This document shows, one piece after another, positions 12,668-24,953 of a DNA stretch of 64,000 bases. Position numbers and translations under genes: made by a program. The stretch lies in the NCBI GenBank assembly GCA_023374045.1, contig CM041779.1:273295258-273359257 (forward strand). The letters run 5' to 3'. Source of the stretch: Limonium bicolor. Taxonomy: Eukaryota > Streptophyta > Magnoliopsida > Caryophyllales > Plumbaginaceae. Under the pieces are notes generated by a model that was given only the letters and a program-made list of their open reading frames with translations, ran no database searches and was not told the origin of the DNA. The number at the start of each line of letters is the position of its first letter. Position 1 is the first letter of the stretch.

Positions 12668-13040
12668 TAAGGCTACGACCAATTTCCTTATCTCCTTTGT
12701 ATTCTTTCTCTTAATCTGTGTGGATGGTGGAGTAGAAATCCTTGTTTTGTTATCCTTGGTTGGGAATGATTATCTTTGCAAAAAAAGTTTGATCATTAAT
12801 GGAATTTACAAGTTTCTTAACCGGAGTTCTAATCTTCATACAAGTAGAATAAGGATCTTAACTTGTTCTCTTATTTCTAAGTTCTATTTAAGGTTTACAA
12901 AACAAGAGCAGAATAGATTAGGATTTCGATAATCTTTAATTTTGTTGTTCTAAAAATGGGCAACAAAGACTTAGGTTTAGGATTAATCTCTTATTTCTCC
13001 ATTGTTCTGTTTGTATTCGCGGCATTAACTATGCACGGTG
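12668..13040 (+). other. W segment between Y1 and Y3
   Basis: 373 bp of W LTR (R/U5 by position, about 0.65-1.0 kb from its start), with no coding potential. The final CGGTG is the target duplicated by Y3. Confidence 0.7.
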
Positions 13041-13639
13041 TGAAATACCCCAAACTTATTAAACATGGATTAAATACCTAATCACATTAATTAAGGCCTA
13101 AACATGCCTTAAAAGTCAACTGAGAACAACAGTGGTCAACACAAACAAGATGTTTCACCCTTTGACTATTTAGGGTAAACAAATACCCAAATGAACTACT
13201 TAGGACCTAAAAATTTGTCCTAAGCATATTAACACATTACTAAACATATTACAAGTGTTGGACAACACTCCAACACAAAGAACAAGCACTTTCACGCTTC
13301 AAGGTCAAGAAGGGCAAAAATATGCTCTAAGAAACCTTAAAGGTCTAATGACCTCTAAATGATATAAAATTGGATACCATGATCAAATATAATGTAAGGA
13401 ACACAACAAAACTGTTCTCAAAGAAAACAGAGCTCAGAAACACCTTGCGACACAAAATGTGCACTAAAACTCCTTAAAGCACGTTTTTGTGTAATTACCT
13501 TCTAAATTGGTTTTAAATGGGCTAAAAGGTTATAATTACCTTAAAATATGATAATATATCATATTACGAATTTAATTCCAGAAATTTACAAATTTTTACA
13601 AATTTAATATTAAAATATTAATAAAACCCTAAAAGGGGC

Positions 13640-13690
13640 CCGTTTGGGTCAACATTGACTAAGTTGGTCAATGTTGACCATTGACCACGA
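13640..13690. promoter_or_regulatory. Y3 clustered W-box-like (TTGAC) motifs, first cluster
   Basis: GGTCAA and TTGACC occur five times in alternating orientation within about 50 bp. TTGAC is the core of the plant WRKY-binding W-box. A second cluster (TGGTCAACCTTGACCATA) lies at 15,456-15,486. Regulation by WRKY factors is inferred. Confidence 0.4.
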
Positions 13691-14424
13691 ATTGGACCTT
13701 AAAAAATCAGATTATTAAGGCTCCTAACAGACCATGTGACAATTCCCATGTGACAATTAAATATACCACATTACTTTTACATAAAATAAGAAAAAGTGTA
13801 CTTTAACATATTAAAACAAAAAGTGAGCTTACCACTTGCTTACCCATGTGAAGGCTGCCGATTTGGAGAGCCTCCCTTCTCCTCATTATACAGTGGCTCC
13901 AAGCAAGACAAGACAATGCTTGGTGACTCACCTTTGACTAGTTAATTTAAATCACATTATTACTCCATTATTGCAATAATTTAGTGTCAATCATCCACCC
14001 ACTACTCCTATCATGGCCGGCTTCCCCTTGCTTTTATCTCCACTGATTAAGCCTCCAATAATCAACACCAATCAGTCCTTGGTGAGTCATCAAATCATTA
14101 AGGACATAAAATAAGCAAAAAAATGTGTTTAAGGCAAAACTAGCTTACCTTCTCCATTAGTTCCACTCCAACCGTGGGACTCCTTGCCAAACTCTCTCTT
14201 TGGCTCCTCCTTGACCGTAGGTAAGTAACCAAGCTCCATTGATGAGAGCTCATGCTCTAGGTAAGCTTCTAAGGCATAAAAATGTCCATTTTCTTCATCT
14301 TTCTTTCCTTTTTCCATTGATCTAGACCCCAACCATTTCTATACATTTATGTAGAGTGTTTTGGAGGATAAAGGAAGAGTTATTTTCGGCTGTAACAAGA
14401 TCTAAGGAGTAAAGTTCAAGTCTT

Positions 14425-14905
14425 GACCATTTAAGGTAAAAATGTGCTCTGCACATATCTCTTCTTCCTTGTGAATTTCGGTTGTAAACCTTGGTTCCCT
14501 AGCCTTATTTTCTTCTCCTTTTCATGTGGATTCAGTTGGTATACCAAGATCTACAAGGAGTAGCTAGATCCAAGCCAAAAACATCATTTTTGGCATCTTA
14601 AACAAGGTAAAACTTAGCCATCTTCCAAGCTAGTTACCCACGGTTTTGTACCTTGTTATTAAGAGTGTTTTGATACTCTTTCTTTCTGGAAAAATAGGGC
14701 CAAGGTAGATCTCCAACAAACTTGAAGATCTAAGGTAAAAATTCATGATTTTCATGACTTAAATTACTTCCCATGGTTAGCTCATGTTTGGAGTTTAATC
14801 ATGTCTTGTTTTCTACATGAGGACAAGTAAATCAAGCTGTGGAAATTTTATTCCTAAGCTGGCCGAACCAAACAAGGCTTTATCTAAGCTAAAACAAGGT
14901 ATAAA
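14425..14905 (+). other. Y3 repeated splice-donor-like AAGGTAAAA motifs
   Basis: AAGGTAAAA, or AAGGTATAA in one case, appears near 14,432, 14,607, 14,731 and 14,896, each after a purine-rich stretch. The same kind of site occurs in the sense strand of Y1 and Y2. They may be alternative 5' splice sites in the LTR-derived leader. No acceptor was identified. Confidence 0.3.
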
Positions 14906-17900
14906 TCACTTAAACCTTCACTTGGTACATTAATATGTGTTTATACATATTTGAATAATATGTGCCGTGAGTGAACAAGGATATTAAGGTCTTATTTTGA
15001 CCTTAGGTGATTAAGGAATGGTTTAATAAATTTTATAACTAATTAAACAAGCATAATTGTCAAATTTAAGACATTATGTGGAAGTTTGGTAATTAAATGA
15101 AAAATATGTGGTGAGGCCGAGATTTATATGTATTTTTGGGACATTTATGTGTAATTTATTTTGTGAGCAAATGTTTGTAATAAGGCCATGTACTTTAGGC
15201 CATTTTATTTATTTATATTTAGTTTAAAGTTGGTTTTAGGTGATATTTATATATTACCGAAATGAATAAGGGGTTAAAGTGTAATTAAATTAAATTTGGG
15301 GGCTTTATAATAATAAGGCCGAAAATTAGAGGTAAAAAGGATTTAAAATAAAGTTTATAAGATTTTATAAAGTTTTGGGGGTTAAATGGTAATTTCAAAA
15401 AAATATGGGTGCAAACAGTAATTATAAGGAATTAATGGTCAAGGAAATATTAAGGTGGTCAACCTTGACCATATGGTAGGTTTTGACCAAATTAGATAAG
15501 TTAAATAACTTATTTAAGGTTTTATAATAAGATAAGTGTCTTAGTGTAACAATTTTATAACATGTGTGGTAAATATGTTATTACCAAAAATAAAGGGTGT
15601 ACAATGGTATTTTAAACACCCATGGGCTATTAGGAATTTTTAGGAATTTATTGGGTTGTTTTTGGAATTAAAATAAACTATATATGTATGATATATAGTT
15701 ATTATGCCATTATGACACTTTGGAGAAATATAGATGGTGGAATTATAAATACCAAAAGTATATGGGTTAATAAGGATATTTATAACCCTTTGGTGAAATT
15801 TGGAGATTTTTAGAATTATATAAGAGTATTTATCAAGATATGTGTATAATATATGGTTTTAATGATATTGTAAAACTATATGTTATAAATAGGGCCAAAT
15901 GGCAATTATAGAATAGCACAAGGGCTGTTCGGAATTTACAAAAAATAACCATAGGTTATACTCTTTTATAAGTTAGAAATGTTATATTAAATGGAATATA
16001 TAACATGGTATAAATAATGGGGAGATTTTGTAAATAAAGGAAACTATGGTTTATGGAAAAGAATAAGGTTTAATATATATGCCTATGCGGCAATATAAAA
16101 TAGTTTTGTATAAAAACTATAGTTTATAAGTTAAAGGAAAAAAATATCATATCAAATGATATTAGTATATGGTATAACATTACATAATGTTATGTGGTCA
16201 AAATGGAATTTAAATAAAGTTAAGGGCTGTACCTAATTAATAAGAGTTGGAAAATTAATTTTAGACTATGGTCTACTTTGTTATAAATGTTATAACAATT
16301 ATGGTATTAAGGTGGTTTAATGGAATTAATATAGTAAGGGTATCCACATTAAATAATGTGACAAACTATAAATAAATGAGATTATAAACTAAGGTATTTA
16401 TTGAATAAACCTTAGGAGTTGTAATTATACAACATAAAATGTCACATAATGTTAGGGTAATAATCTTAATATGGGTTGTATAATATAATACAACTAATGG
16501 GAATAATCATCTAGTAAAAGATGATAAAATGTAACATAAAATATAAGAGTTTATTAAACTCATGAAACTTACCTACGTGGTAAATATATACATACACAAG
16601 GATAATGTATATAAGGTGGATATATATTTTGGTTGGAAAGCATATGATTTAATGGTGGTGGTTATTTTAAAAAAATAGTTATGAGTTTTGATGCAAATAT
16701 TATTTGCTAAAGATAATGATTATATAATACATTGTATTATAATGGATGGTGGGAAAATGATACAATATAATAAATGATACAATATGAAAAAGAATATAAT
16801 ATAATATAATAATGCATGCATACATGCAACTATAGGTTATGTACCTAAACTAGATGGTGGATAAGATAAAAAGAAATACAACGAATTAAACTTAACAGTT
16901 GAAATATTATGACGTACGCGTTTTAAGTAACAAAGCCGACTGTTTTAGAGGAACCCGTAACATAACTGTAGAAAACAGGGGTGAACTGTCGGGGTTACTT
17001 GTTATTCGGAAATACCGGATGTAGTTAGTCATGGAGACTGACTTATAGTTTTAATACCGTTTAGATCATACTTCAGACAAGGACGCTTGACGAACTTGTG
17101 GACTACACGGAGCATAGGATCTTGCTGATTCATACTCCACCGTAATACGATCAGGGTGAACGGTATGTAAAGGGGTTTGATCCGAGTTGTCCTAAGGATG
17201 CTCCTATTTATTTTAGTGTTACTGCATTATTTATTTATGCACGAGCGTCCTACGGGGCTAACACTACGTCGACTATAGATCGGCTTATATAAACATACAT
17301 ATACGTTATTGTGATGACATGACGGTTACTTGATATAATACCAAAGTATTAATATTAAGTATATGGTATCCTAAGTAAAACACTTAGGTATGAGTCACGA
17401 CATTGTCGGTCTCTAGAGCATGGATCTCGAACATGAATATAACCTAGATTACTTCTAGGTATGCGTGAGACCCATTGGGCAGCTAACTAATAATTATATT
17501 CTCCATAAGACTAAGAGCAGATCTTAAACATTATGAGAGAGAGATGGTATGAGTTGAGGTGAGGAATCCCGGTGGTTTACGAACTACTTGGTTGCGCATT
17601 TGTGATCACTGAGGGGTACCCGATTGGGTTCCGCTCCAGGTTATATCCAACGAGCCCAAACTGGATCGTGGATCAGGTGGCTACGGCCTTTATATGGACG
17701 TCTTACGAGACATAAGAGAGTCAGGGGCCTCCGGACCTCTGGCGAAATGAGCACCTTTGTGTGTACGGGAGGACTACTATCCATGGTGAGGTTATCGGTT
17801 GTCCTAACATGACGCCCAACTGATATTAATAATTAAACACGGTTTGGATGGATGGGGCCTTAAAGGCCAAATTAAATTAACTATGGAAACTGTACGCTAC

Positions 17901-18548
17901 GGCGAATGTACAATGTACATATGGATGGGGCCTTGAAGGCCAAACTAAATTAAATTAAGAAAGAATGGTATACGCTATGACGATTGTACATTGTACATTA
18001 TATTGTTATTACTCGATACGTTCAATATACAATTGTGGTTTGAGATATTAAATGAATGTTTGGATTGGATGGATGATTAAATGTTTATGAATATTTGGAT
18101 GGATGATTATGTATATTATACATTTGTATTACAGTATTGATTATAACTGTAAAATGGTAAAGCATGAAACCAATCTAATAATAAGATGGTTAAAATGACT
18201 AAGTGACCATTAGGGTCCAAGCCCGGCATACTCAGCGTCTATCGCTGATACTACACCATTACAGGTTGTTGATCATTGTCGAAGCCGAAGAGCGGGAACA
18301 GGGTAATTGGAGTTTTACTTTTGTTACCACACATGGAGATGTTGTATAGCATGAAGATGGTGAATTGTAATATGGTAAGGTTGTGTATATTCAGGTTTGG
18401 GTAGACGCTCACTTGTCGATGTTTATGGTTTATGGATTTAGTATGATGTATAGGAGTTTCTCGTTATCACGGCGGTTAGCAGTTTGTTTATGTTGGAAGA
18501 TTAGATGTAGTTTGGCTTTGTTGCTCGCATGGGCGAGTAATGGCCGGT

Positions 18549-21179
18549 CACTACAAGAAAAATCAGATTTAGCTACCACTATATATCAGTAGCTAAATCA
18601 TCAGTTTTGGTAGCTAAACACAACGGGCTACCGCATTTTATGATTTAGCTACTGATATACAGTGGTAGCAAAGGTCCTAGTGGCTAAATTAAAAATAGCT
18701 ACCGTTTTGGAATGCGGTTGCTATTTCGCTTTGGCCTCGCTACTACTTTTCCTATAGCTAGATATTGTTACCATTTAGAATGTAGTAGCCAAATGGCTAC
18801 TAGTGTAACAGTAGCAAAATGACTTCGAGTATAACAGTTGCGAAATCGTTACTAGTACATCAGTAACAAAATCGATACTAGTGTAGCAGTAACAAAATCC
18901 CTACTAAAATATTGGTAGCAAAATGGCTACTAGTATAAAAATAATAAAATCGATACACGAATGGTATATATGCTAGCTCTACATTACTACTGAACAATGG
19001 GCACCACCACTATTCAATCCCACAAGAAGTGGGAGCCATGTGCCCGCGTAACTTGACTATTCTTTAAATCGAAGACTATGTCATGTGTAACATCTAGGAT
19101 CGAACTTACAACGTATGAGTGTAAATAGACCTCCCATACCAATGACATATTTAATTCAAACTAATGTGTTAAAATGTGCATAGAGCAAGAATCGATCCCT
19201 CGATGTTTGGGATGAATATAGAATATCTTAACCATTGTGCCATGATAGTTTATTCACATCATATATAGAAACTACGTGTATATATTGAATGTTTGATATT
19301 GTAAATATAAATAGAAGTTTTTGCCGAGACATGATCAAACCAGGGATATATTAAAATTAATAAAATAGATATATGGCCGATTATATAATATAACAAATTA
19401 ATTTAATGCGACCAAAATAGTAAGCTAATAATAATTTAAGTATATTATTGGCTTAAAATTATAAAATTAAAAAAATATACATATATATCTTTTAAAAATC
19501 TTTGAAATGTAAGAATTATACAAAAAAGATAATATATTATGTAAAGTTACTTATATAATTAAGTCTTATTATATAGTGTTACAAATACTAATATTACATG
19601 AAAATTAAAACTTTAGATAATATATTTTGTTTTTGTAAATTTGTATAATATAATATTTTTATAAATTTTAATAGATGTATAATATTGTATAATCTTGACT
19701 AATTTAAATTGTTTAACTTTACTATTTTTCAAAATCCTATTAATTTGTGTGTTGTTTGTAAATTAAAAACATTAATATATCGTATATTTATGTACGTTTT
19801 ATTATAATTTGTATACCTTTTAACATTTTATAAATATTATACATATATATATATATTCAACTTACTTTGCAAATTTTAACCTACATGTCAACTAATTTAA
19901 ATTGTTATGTTTTATTAATTTATGTGGCTTTTGTAAATAAAAGTATCATATAGTAATAAAAAACTGTATTAAATTAAATAATATAAACACACACACATAT
20001 ATATTATACACTTAACTAATTTAAATTATTATTACTACTAGATTTTTATATTAATTTTTGTAAATTTTAATCAACTTATGTACTAATTTAAATAATTAAT
20101 ACTTTTACTCTATTTTATAATGTATTAATATGTGTGATACTTTGAGACTTAAAAATTATAATATCAAAAATATATTATGTTAGGTATATCTTATATGATA
20201 AAATAAATTCTAGTAGTAGTATATAGTTTAATTATTTTTCACGAATTAGACAATTTTATTTAATTATTGTTCTTTTCAAAATTTTGATGGCTAAAAGCTA
20301 ACCAATATACTATATTGCAAAAATTAAAAAAATTTAAAAATTTATATAAAAAGATAATATGTCCACTATTGCAGTAGTAGTATAGGTTAGTATTTCAAAC
20401 TATGTAGTAATCACAGTTTAAGTTATAAGAATAATAATTTTGATACCGCATTCATTTGTTGTATTCTAGCATAATATCAACTAAAGTTTATTAGCATTAT
20501 TAGTCAGTAGCAATTTCGAAATTGAATTATATACGTATCACACATTTAAATTATAAGAGAATTATAATTTTGCTATCACTTAAAAATATTAGCTATCGTT
20601 TTTTATAATGTAGCACAATATTAGCCTAATCTCATTAACATCATTAGTCGGTAGCAATTTCATAATTAAAGATAGTAACAATTTTTATCCTTGCTAAAAA
20701 TATTCGCTACCGAGCGCCCAAACAGTAGCAGAAAGCAACCGTGATGGTGTTTAGTAGCAATTTTATTAACTAGCTTATCTATTTTTTGGTAGTAGCAACT
20801 TTTAGTAGCAATTTAGCTACTAGTTATATTATTTTTTGCTACTACTGCTTTAATAGTGGCACAATAGCTACCATGATTGAATTAGCCACATCTTACAGTA
20901 GCTATTCCGTAATTTAGCTACCAACATTGGTAGCTAAATTGTTCTTACAAAAAGAACCAAGATGAAATAAAAAAATAGCTACTACTAATGGTAGCAGTCT
21001 TGTCAGGCGATAGCGATTTGGCTACTATTTAAAAAATCTAGCTACCATTGTTGTTGTTGTAGCAAAATAGACACCACTATGTTAGTACCATTAAAAATCA
21101 GTAGCAATTTTTTAAAGTAGCTACCAATATATGTGTGGTAGCAAATAATTGGTAGCTAAATCTGTTTTTTCTTGTAGTG
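18549..21179. mobile_element. Element K: non-autonomous CACTA (EnSpm) transposon
   Basis: Terminal inverted repeats start CACTACAAGAAAAATCAGAT on the left. The right end, read inward, matches 28 of 29 bases. The 3-bp duplication GGT is at 18,546-18,548 and 21,180-21,182. There is no transposase ORF, so movement would depend on a CACTA transposase from elsewhere. Subterminal regions (about 18,570-18,960 and 20,650-21,150) are packed with GTAGC, AGCTAC and GTAGCAAAAT words in both orientations, the likely transposase-binding repeats. The middle (19,260-20,600) is very AT-rich filler. Confidence 0.93.
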
Positions 21180-21290
21180 GGTGACACCCGAGCGAGTGCT
21201 GTTATTGTTATTTATTTCCGCTGCGAGACGTTTTATTTATTGCTACGTGAGGGACTATTACGAGATTATGGAGAGGGGTGTTACACGATG

Positions 21291-21831
21291 CAAATAAGGA
21301 TATTGAGTTCTTTTTGTCATACCTTGAAACTGGAAATGGTATTTACGAAATGAAGATGCCGGACGTAGTGCCGGATGGAAGATGTCCAGCACATTCAAAG
21401 TCCTTGAATGTGCCGGGAATCCAAGGTCCGGCATGACACCCGGCGCAATAATTTTGCGAGACAAAAATCCTTTTCGAGACTTGCCACATTTGACCCTTGA
21501 TCATATGAAATCTTAAGCTGATAATTGACCCTAATCAAGGATAGTTCGTTGAGAATAATTAGTTTAATTAGTTTTAGTTAGGATTAGAAATACTTTTACA
21601 CTTTTTCCCCTTTTTATTTAGTAAGAATTAGTGATTACCAAGGCTAGGACTAATTTTCTATATAAGTCCCTAGTTTGATATTCTTGGTCTTAATATGCTC
21701 CCTTGCTACTTTGATCGGGATTTTTGGTACCCGTATAGAGTTGTAGGATTATTTCTTATTTATCCATTTTGTCATTTTATTCTTTCATTCTTTTATGCAT
21801 ATAATTTTACCCTACAAGTTTTTAGTTAGCA
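21291..21831 (+). other. W 3' segment with second palindrome cluster
   Basis: The final 541 bp of W. At 21,355-21,445 the unit CCGGATGGAAGATGTCCAGC repeats the GAAGATGTCC core seen at 8,577-8,595, followed by GTCCGGCATGACACCCGGC. A TATATAAG-like word near 21,659 is probably fortuitous at this late LTR position. W ends at 21,831 (GTTAGCA). Confidence 0.7.
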
Positions 21832-21836
21832 TCTCT

Positions 21837-22657
21837 ACATTAATCCCCTGCTAGAAGTGTAGAGTGCAAATTAGTATGGTGTGGTGGTGGAGAAAGAGGA
21901 GGCCGTAGCCTCTGTTGGAGGCGCGAGAAGCAGCAGAGTGTAGGTGTGAATGTCGTGGAAGAATGAAATCAGAGGCGCAGAGTGCCGTTGGAGGCGTGAG
22001 AGAAGTTCCTGATTTCAAGCCCCTATTCTTTTTTATATTAGTAGCAGCCGTCAAAATGTTTTCTTCATTTTTTTTTCTTCAACGGACATTAATGGCATGG
22101 AGGATTTGATAATGAAATCATGCCGGAGTCATTAATCTAAATGATACAACAATGATGATATAAAGTCAATGGTGAAAGTGGTATAACCGTCAATGAGGTG
22201 TTAAATGATTTTTGTGTATCCCTCAGTGCTGCCGTGAGTGATGAATTCAATGATGTTGTGCATGATCAAATGATGTGATCATGGCCAAATTACAGGGAAT
22301 TATCATAAGTATGCAGCACCGTTAATAAAATATAATCCAACCCCCTATCCTAAAAATGGTCTTGTCTTGGCATGAGTCAGCGTTATTAATTCATGATAAC
22401 AAGAATGAATATCACGACGTGGAAAGAATTTCATGAGTGAATGGTGTGCTCCGGGAGCATGTGAATATGATTAATTAATCATGAAACAAAGTATATAGTT
22501 CTATTGTATTTTCCTACATTTGACACATAAAATATATCAGTTCACATCAAAACATAAATCTAAGGAAAAGCATGTGATAAGTGAGAAAAATGACATGAAT
22601 AGTTATGAAAATAAGAATAATTAAAGTCCTAAATGTAGATTTATTTCACACTTATCA
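21837..22657 (-). repeat. X 3' LTR, proximal half
   Basis: This continues the X LTR interrupted by W and aligns with 46,690-47,512. It starts (minus sense) TGATAAGTGTGAAAT at 22,657, directly after the polypurine tract. Small substitutions and indels against the other LTR are frequent (roughly a tenth of positions by eye), so X is much older than C2, C3 or Z. Confidence 0.8.
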
Positions 22658-22672
22658 AACTTCCTCACACTT
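22658..22672 (-). promoter_or_regulatory. X polypurine tract
   Basis: Minus-strand AAGTGTGAGGAAGTT adjoins the LTR start and follows GGACAAGCAAAAGCT, a layout common in Athila-lineage Gypsy. Similar AAGTGTGAGG words recur upstream in the element near 23,548 and 23,772. Confidence 0.75.
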
Positions 22673-24302
22673 AGCTTTTGCTTGTCCTCAAGCAAATAAA
22701 GAATGAAACGTTCTCTAAGGCCGTAGCATCAAACCTCACTATTAATCAAGTGCAGAAGGAAATCAAGGAAAATGGCAATAAAAAGAATAATCAAGCTCTT
22801 AGCTGTAAGTTTTCGTAAACAGTGAAAAAAAAACATTTTATAAAATCATGGAGAAGTTTGATTGCATAAACTAAATATAGGATAGCTTGGGATCTTCCAC
22901 CAATTTTTAAACCTGTGGATGACAAGGGGTGTGAAGTAATTTCATATTCTGCAATACCTTTCAACACCACACACTCATGATCAAAATAAGAAAATTCTAA
23001 TAACATTAAGCATTAAGATCTTTTCTTTTCGTTATTGTTTTCCATTTTTTTCGCACAATTGTTTTCATCCCCAGACTTTTCTTTTTATCCCTGTATTGGC
23101 GTTGGGCCTTCTATCCCAGATCACGAGACCTTAGGTAGATGGGTGATGAATCACCACAAGGACTTAAAACTAGATCAAAGAGGTCTGTTTCGCTTCAGAT
23201 AATTTAATTAAGATTAGAGGAGTACCTTGCCTTATCCAAACTATCACAACATTCCCAAGATCACCTAGCTAAACTAATTCTGTTTACGCAATCAGTTAAT
23301 CCACCAAATTTAGTGAAAACAGAATCAATTTGCATAAAAACAAGTTTGATTAGTCAAATAGCTTTAAGCAAGAGAATTCATGAAGTTGTCACCTGGATCA
23401 GCTTCACACTTCCACAAACATTTTCACCCAATAATTCGATATTTATAAGCACTAAGAGAAGCGATTTTCTCAAAGCAAGAAAACAATCAAAAACAAGTGT
23501 GGCATTTAAGTGCAGCTGGCTTATTTTCAGGGAAATGTATCTATTTCCTCACACTTAAGAGGACCAATGTCCTCATTGTTCAAAAATAAAAATCAAGAAA
23601 AGACCTTTCAAAATATGCTAGACTCATGAAGAATTCAATCAAGACAATAGGGACTGATAAAATAAAAAAAATCATTAAAAGCATTGTAAATCATCGTAGG
23701 CTGAACACACACATTAAAAATAAAGGACACTAAAATCCCCTGATATCGTAGATTGAGGAAGGTTCCCTTCCTCACACTAAAGCTTGAACATTGGGGTAGT
23801 AACTTTCCTCGCACTTGCGTCCAAGCAAGTGTCCAACCTTGGAGGATAGATAGTACCACATAGAAGAGATTTCACCTGCGCCCACTCACAAAACTACCAT
23901 AAAAACGCTGAAAGCATTGCATTAAAAGTACAGACACCATTGCCACTTCTAACTAAAAAAGAACTAAAATTAAACTACCAAAAAGAAATTAATGCAGAAT
24001 TAAAATAGGCTAAACTAAACAATACCAATAGACTATTAAAAAAAAAACTAAACTAAACTAAAAAAAATAAAGAAAATAAAGAACTCAACTAGATAAAAAA
24101 TATAGGTGGATAATGGCTTCAATAGTGACGAGAAGTAGGCACCAACTTCATCATTAATCCACCTGGATCAAAACAAGCGTTACCTTAACAAAAAAAATTG
24201 AAAAATATAAACACAATAAAACCTGGTGTTTGAGGAGGTATTGACGGTAACGAATCTCTAGTAGAAGACCAGGAACTGATGGCTTTTCCTCCTCAAATTG
24301 GA
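22673..24302 (-). other. X 3' untranslated region, left of C2
   Basis: AT-rich in minus sense, with extra AAGTGTGAGG copies and no domain recognised. The last ~90 bp next to C2 (24,221-24,302) read in minus sense as LQFEEEKPSVPGLLLEI and continue an ORF from the far side of C2. Confidence 0.6.
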
Positions 24303-24307
24303 GGACG
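24303..24307 (+). repeat. C2 target-site duplication, left copy
   Basis: GGACG, matched exactly at 33,483-33,487. The X coding sequence is interrupted here. Confidence 0.95.
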
Positions 24308-24895
24308 TGTTAGTGCTGTTTTGATCGGCAAACTCAGTTTTCAAACTGACAAGTACAAAAAGACCAATCCCTGAAAACGCGGTCAGTCCTAAACCGAGAG
24401 AGCAAAGAGAGAAGATAGAAGATATTAAGTAAGATTTTATCTATCTATTAAAGATAAATAAAATCTTCAATAGCGATATGTAACTCAACAACTCGATATC
24501 TATAAAGGGAGCGGAGATAGGGGAGAGAGTTACTAGGGTTAGAAGTTAAGGGTTTACAAATTAGAAAACCGAGTGGGAAACACGGGAAACACAAGAGGGA
24601 TTCTTATGTGAGGCGATTCGCAGCAATTATAATATCAATCTGGGTTTATAACCTGAAGCTGTTCACGGGGTAGAACTTCAGGGGCTGGGAATTGTGGGAT
24701 AGTCGCTACTAGACGTGAGCTGAGTAATAGTACTCGTGATAACATTAGGGAGTGCAAGTTGTACGTGATTAACTTGTATCAGGTGTGATACGTGCTTTAA
24801 TATTAAAGTCAGTTAAGTTCTTTAGTATTTCCAATTCTCTGTTCTTCATCAGTCCGATACTAAGACGCATTGTACACCAGCGGTAGGATTCTTCA
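24308..24895 (+). repeat. C2 5' LTR
   Basis: 588 bp, TG...CA. A TATA box (TATAAAGG) is at 24,501-24,508. The short inverted repeat AAGATTTTATCTATCT / AGATAAATAAAATCTT lies just upstream of it (24,430-24,465). It carries an extra GGGGAGAGAGTTA block that the 3' LTR lacks. Confidence 0.95.
24501..24508 (+). promoter_or_regulatory. C2 LTR TATA box
   Basis: TATAAAGG in the middle of the LTR, conserved in the 3' copy near 33,101. It would drive the genomic transcript. Confidence 0.6.
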
Positions 24896-24897
24896 AT

Positions 24898-24909
24898 TGG
24901 TATCAGAGC
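24898..24909 (+). promoter_or_regulatory. C2 primer-binding site (tRNA-iMet)
   Basis: TGGTATCAGAGC lies two bases after the LTR end and complements the 3' end of initiator tRNA-Met, the usual Copia primer. Confidence 0.95.
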
Positions 24910-24953
24910 TAGGTTACCCTCATTTTGAAGAAACTTCTTCAGGGGAGATCGAG

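Larger units (their letters stand above)
13041..21285 (+). mobile_element. Y3: Tekay-like LTR unit containing a CACTA element
   Basis: Ends are TGAAATACCCCAAAC...GGGGTGTTACA. The duplication is CGGTG (13,036-13,040) against CGATG (21,286-21,290), one mismatch. Without K it is about 5.6 kb. It shares terminal motifs and the TTTCCGCTGCGA block (near 21,218) with Y1 and Y2, but the interior is mostly different, so it is a related family in the opposite orientation. No coding region longer than about 70 codons was found, and no primer site. A long solo LTR or a LARD are both possible. Confidence 0.7.
8229..21831 (+). mobile_element. Element W: solo LTR carrying nested insertions
   Basis: Ends are TGATAAGCCTCAG...TTAGTTAGCA, canonical TG...CA. 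The duplication TCTCT occurs at 8,224-8,228 and 21,832-21,836. The homologous X LTR at 41,500-46,700 lacks W, which gives an empty site. Removing Y1 and Y3 with their duplications leaves about 1,552 bp with a TATA box but no primer site, polypurine tract or ORF. That fits a solo LTR left by LTR-LTR recombination. The TGATAAG start suggests an Athila-like family, which is an inference. Confidence 0.8.

Noticed and set aside
13041..21285. Y1 and Y3 as one large palindrome with hairpin potential
   Set aside because: They are inverted and only 378 bp apart, but beyond the shared terminal motifs their interiors do not match well enough to pair.
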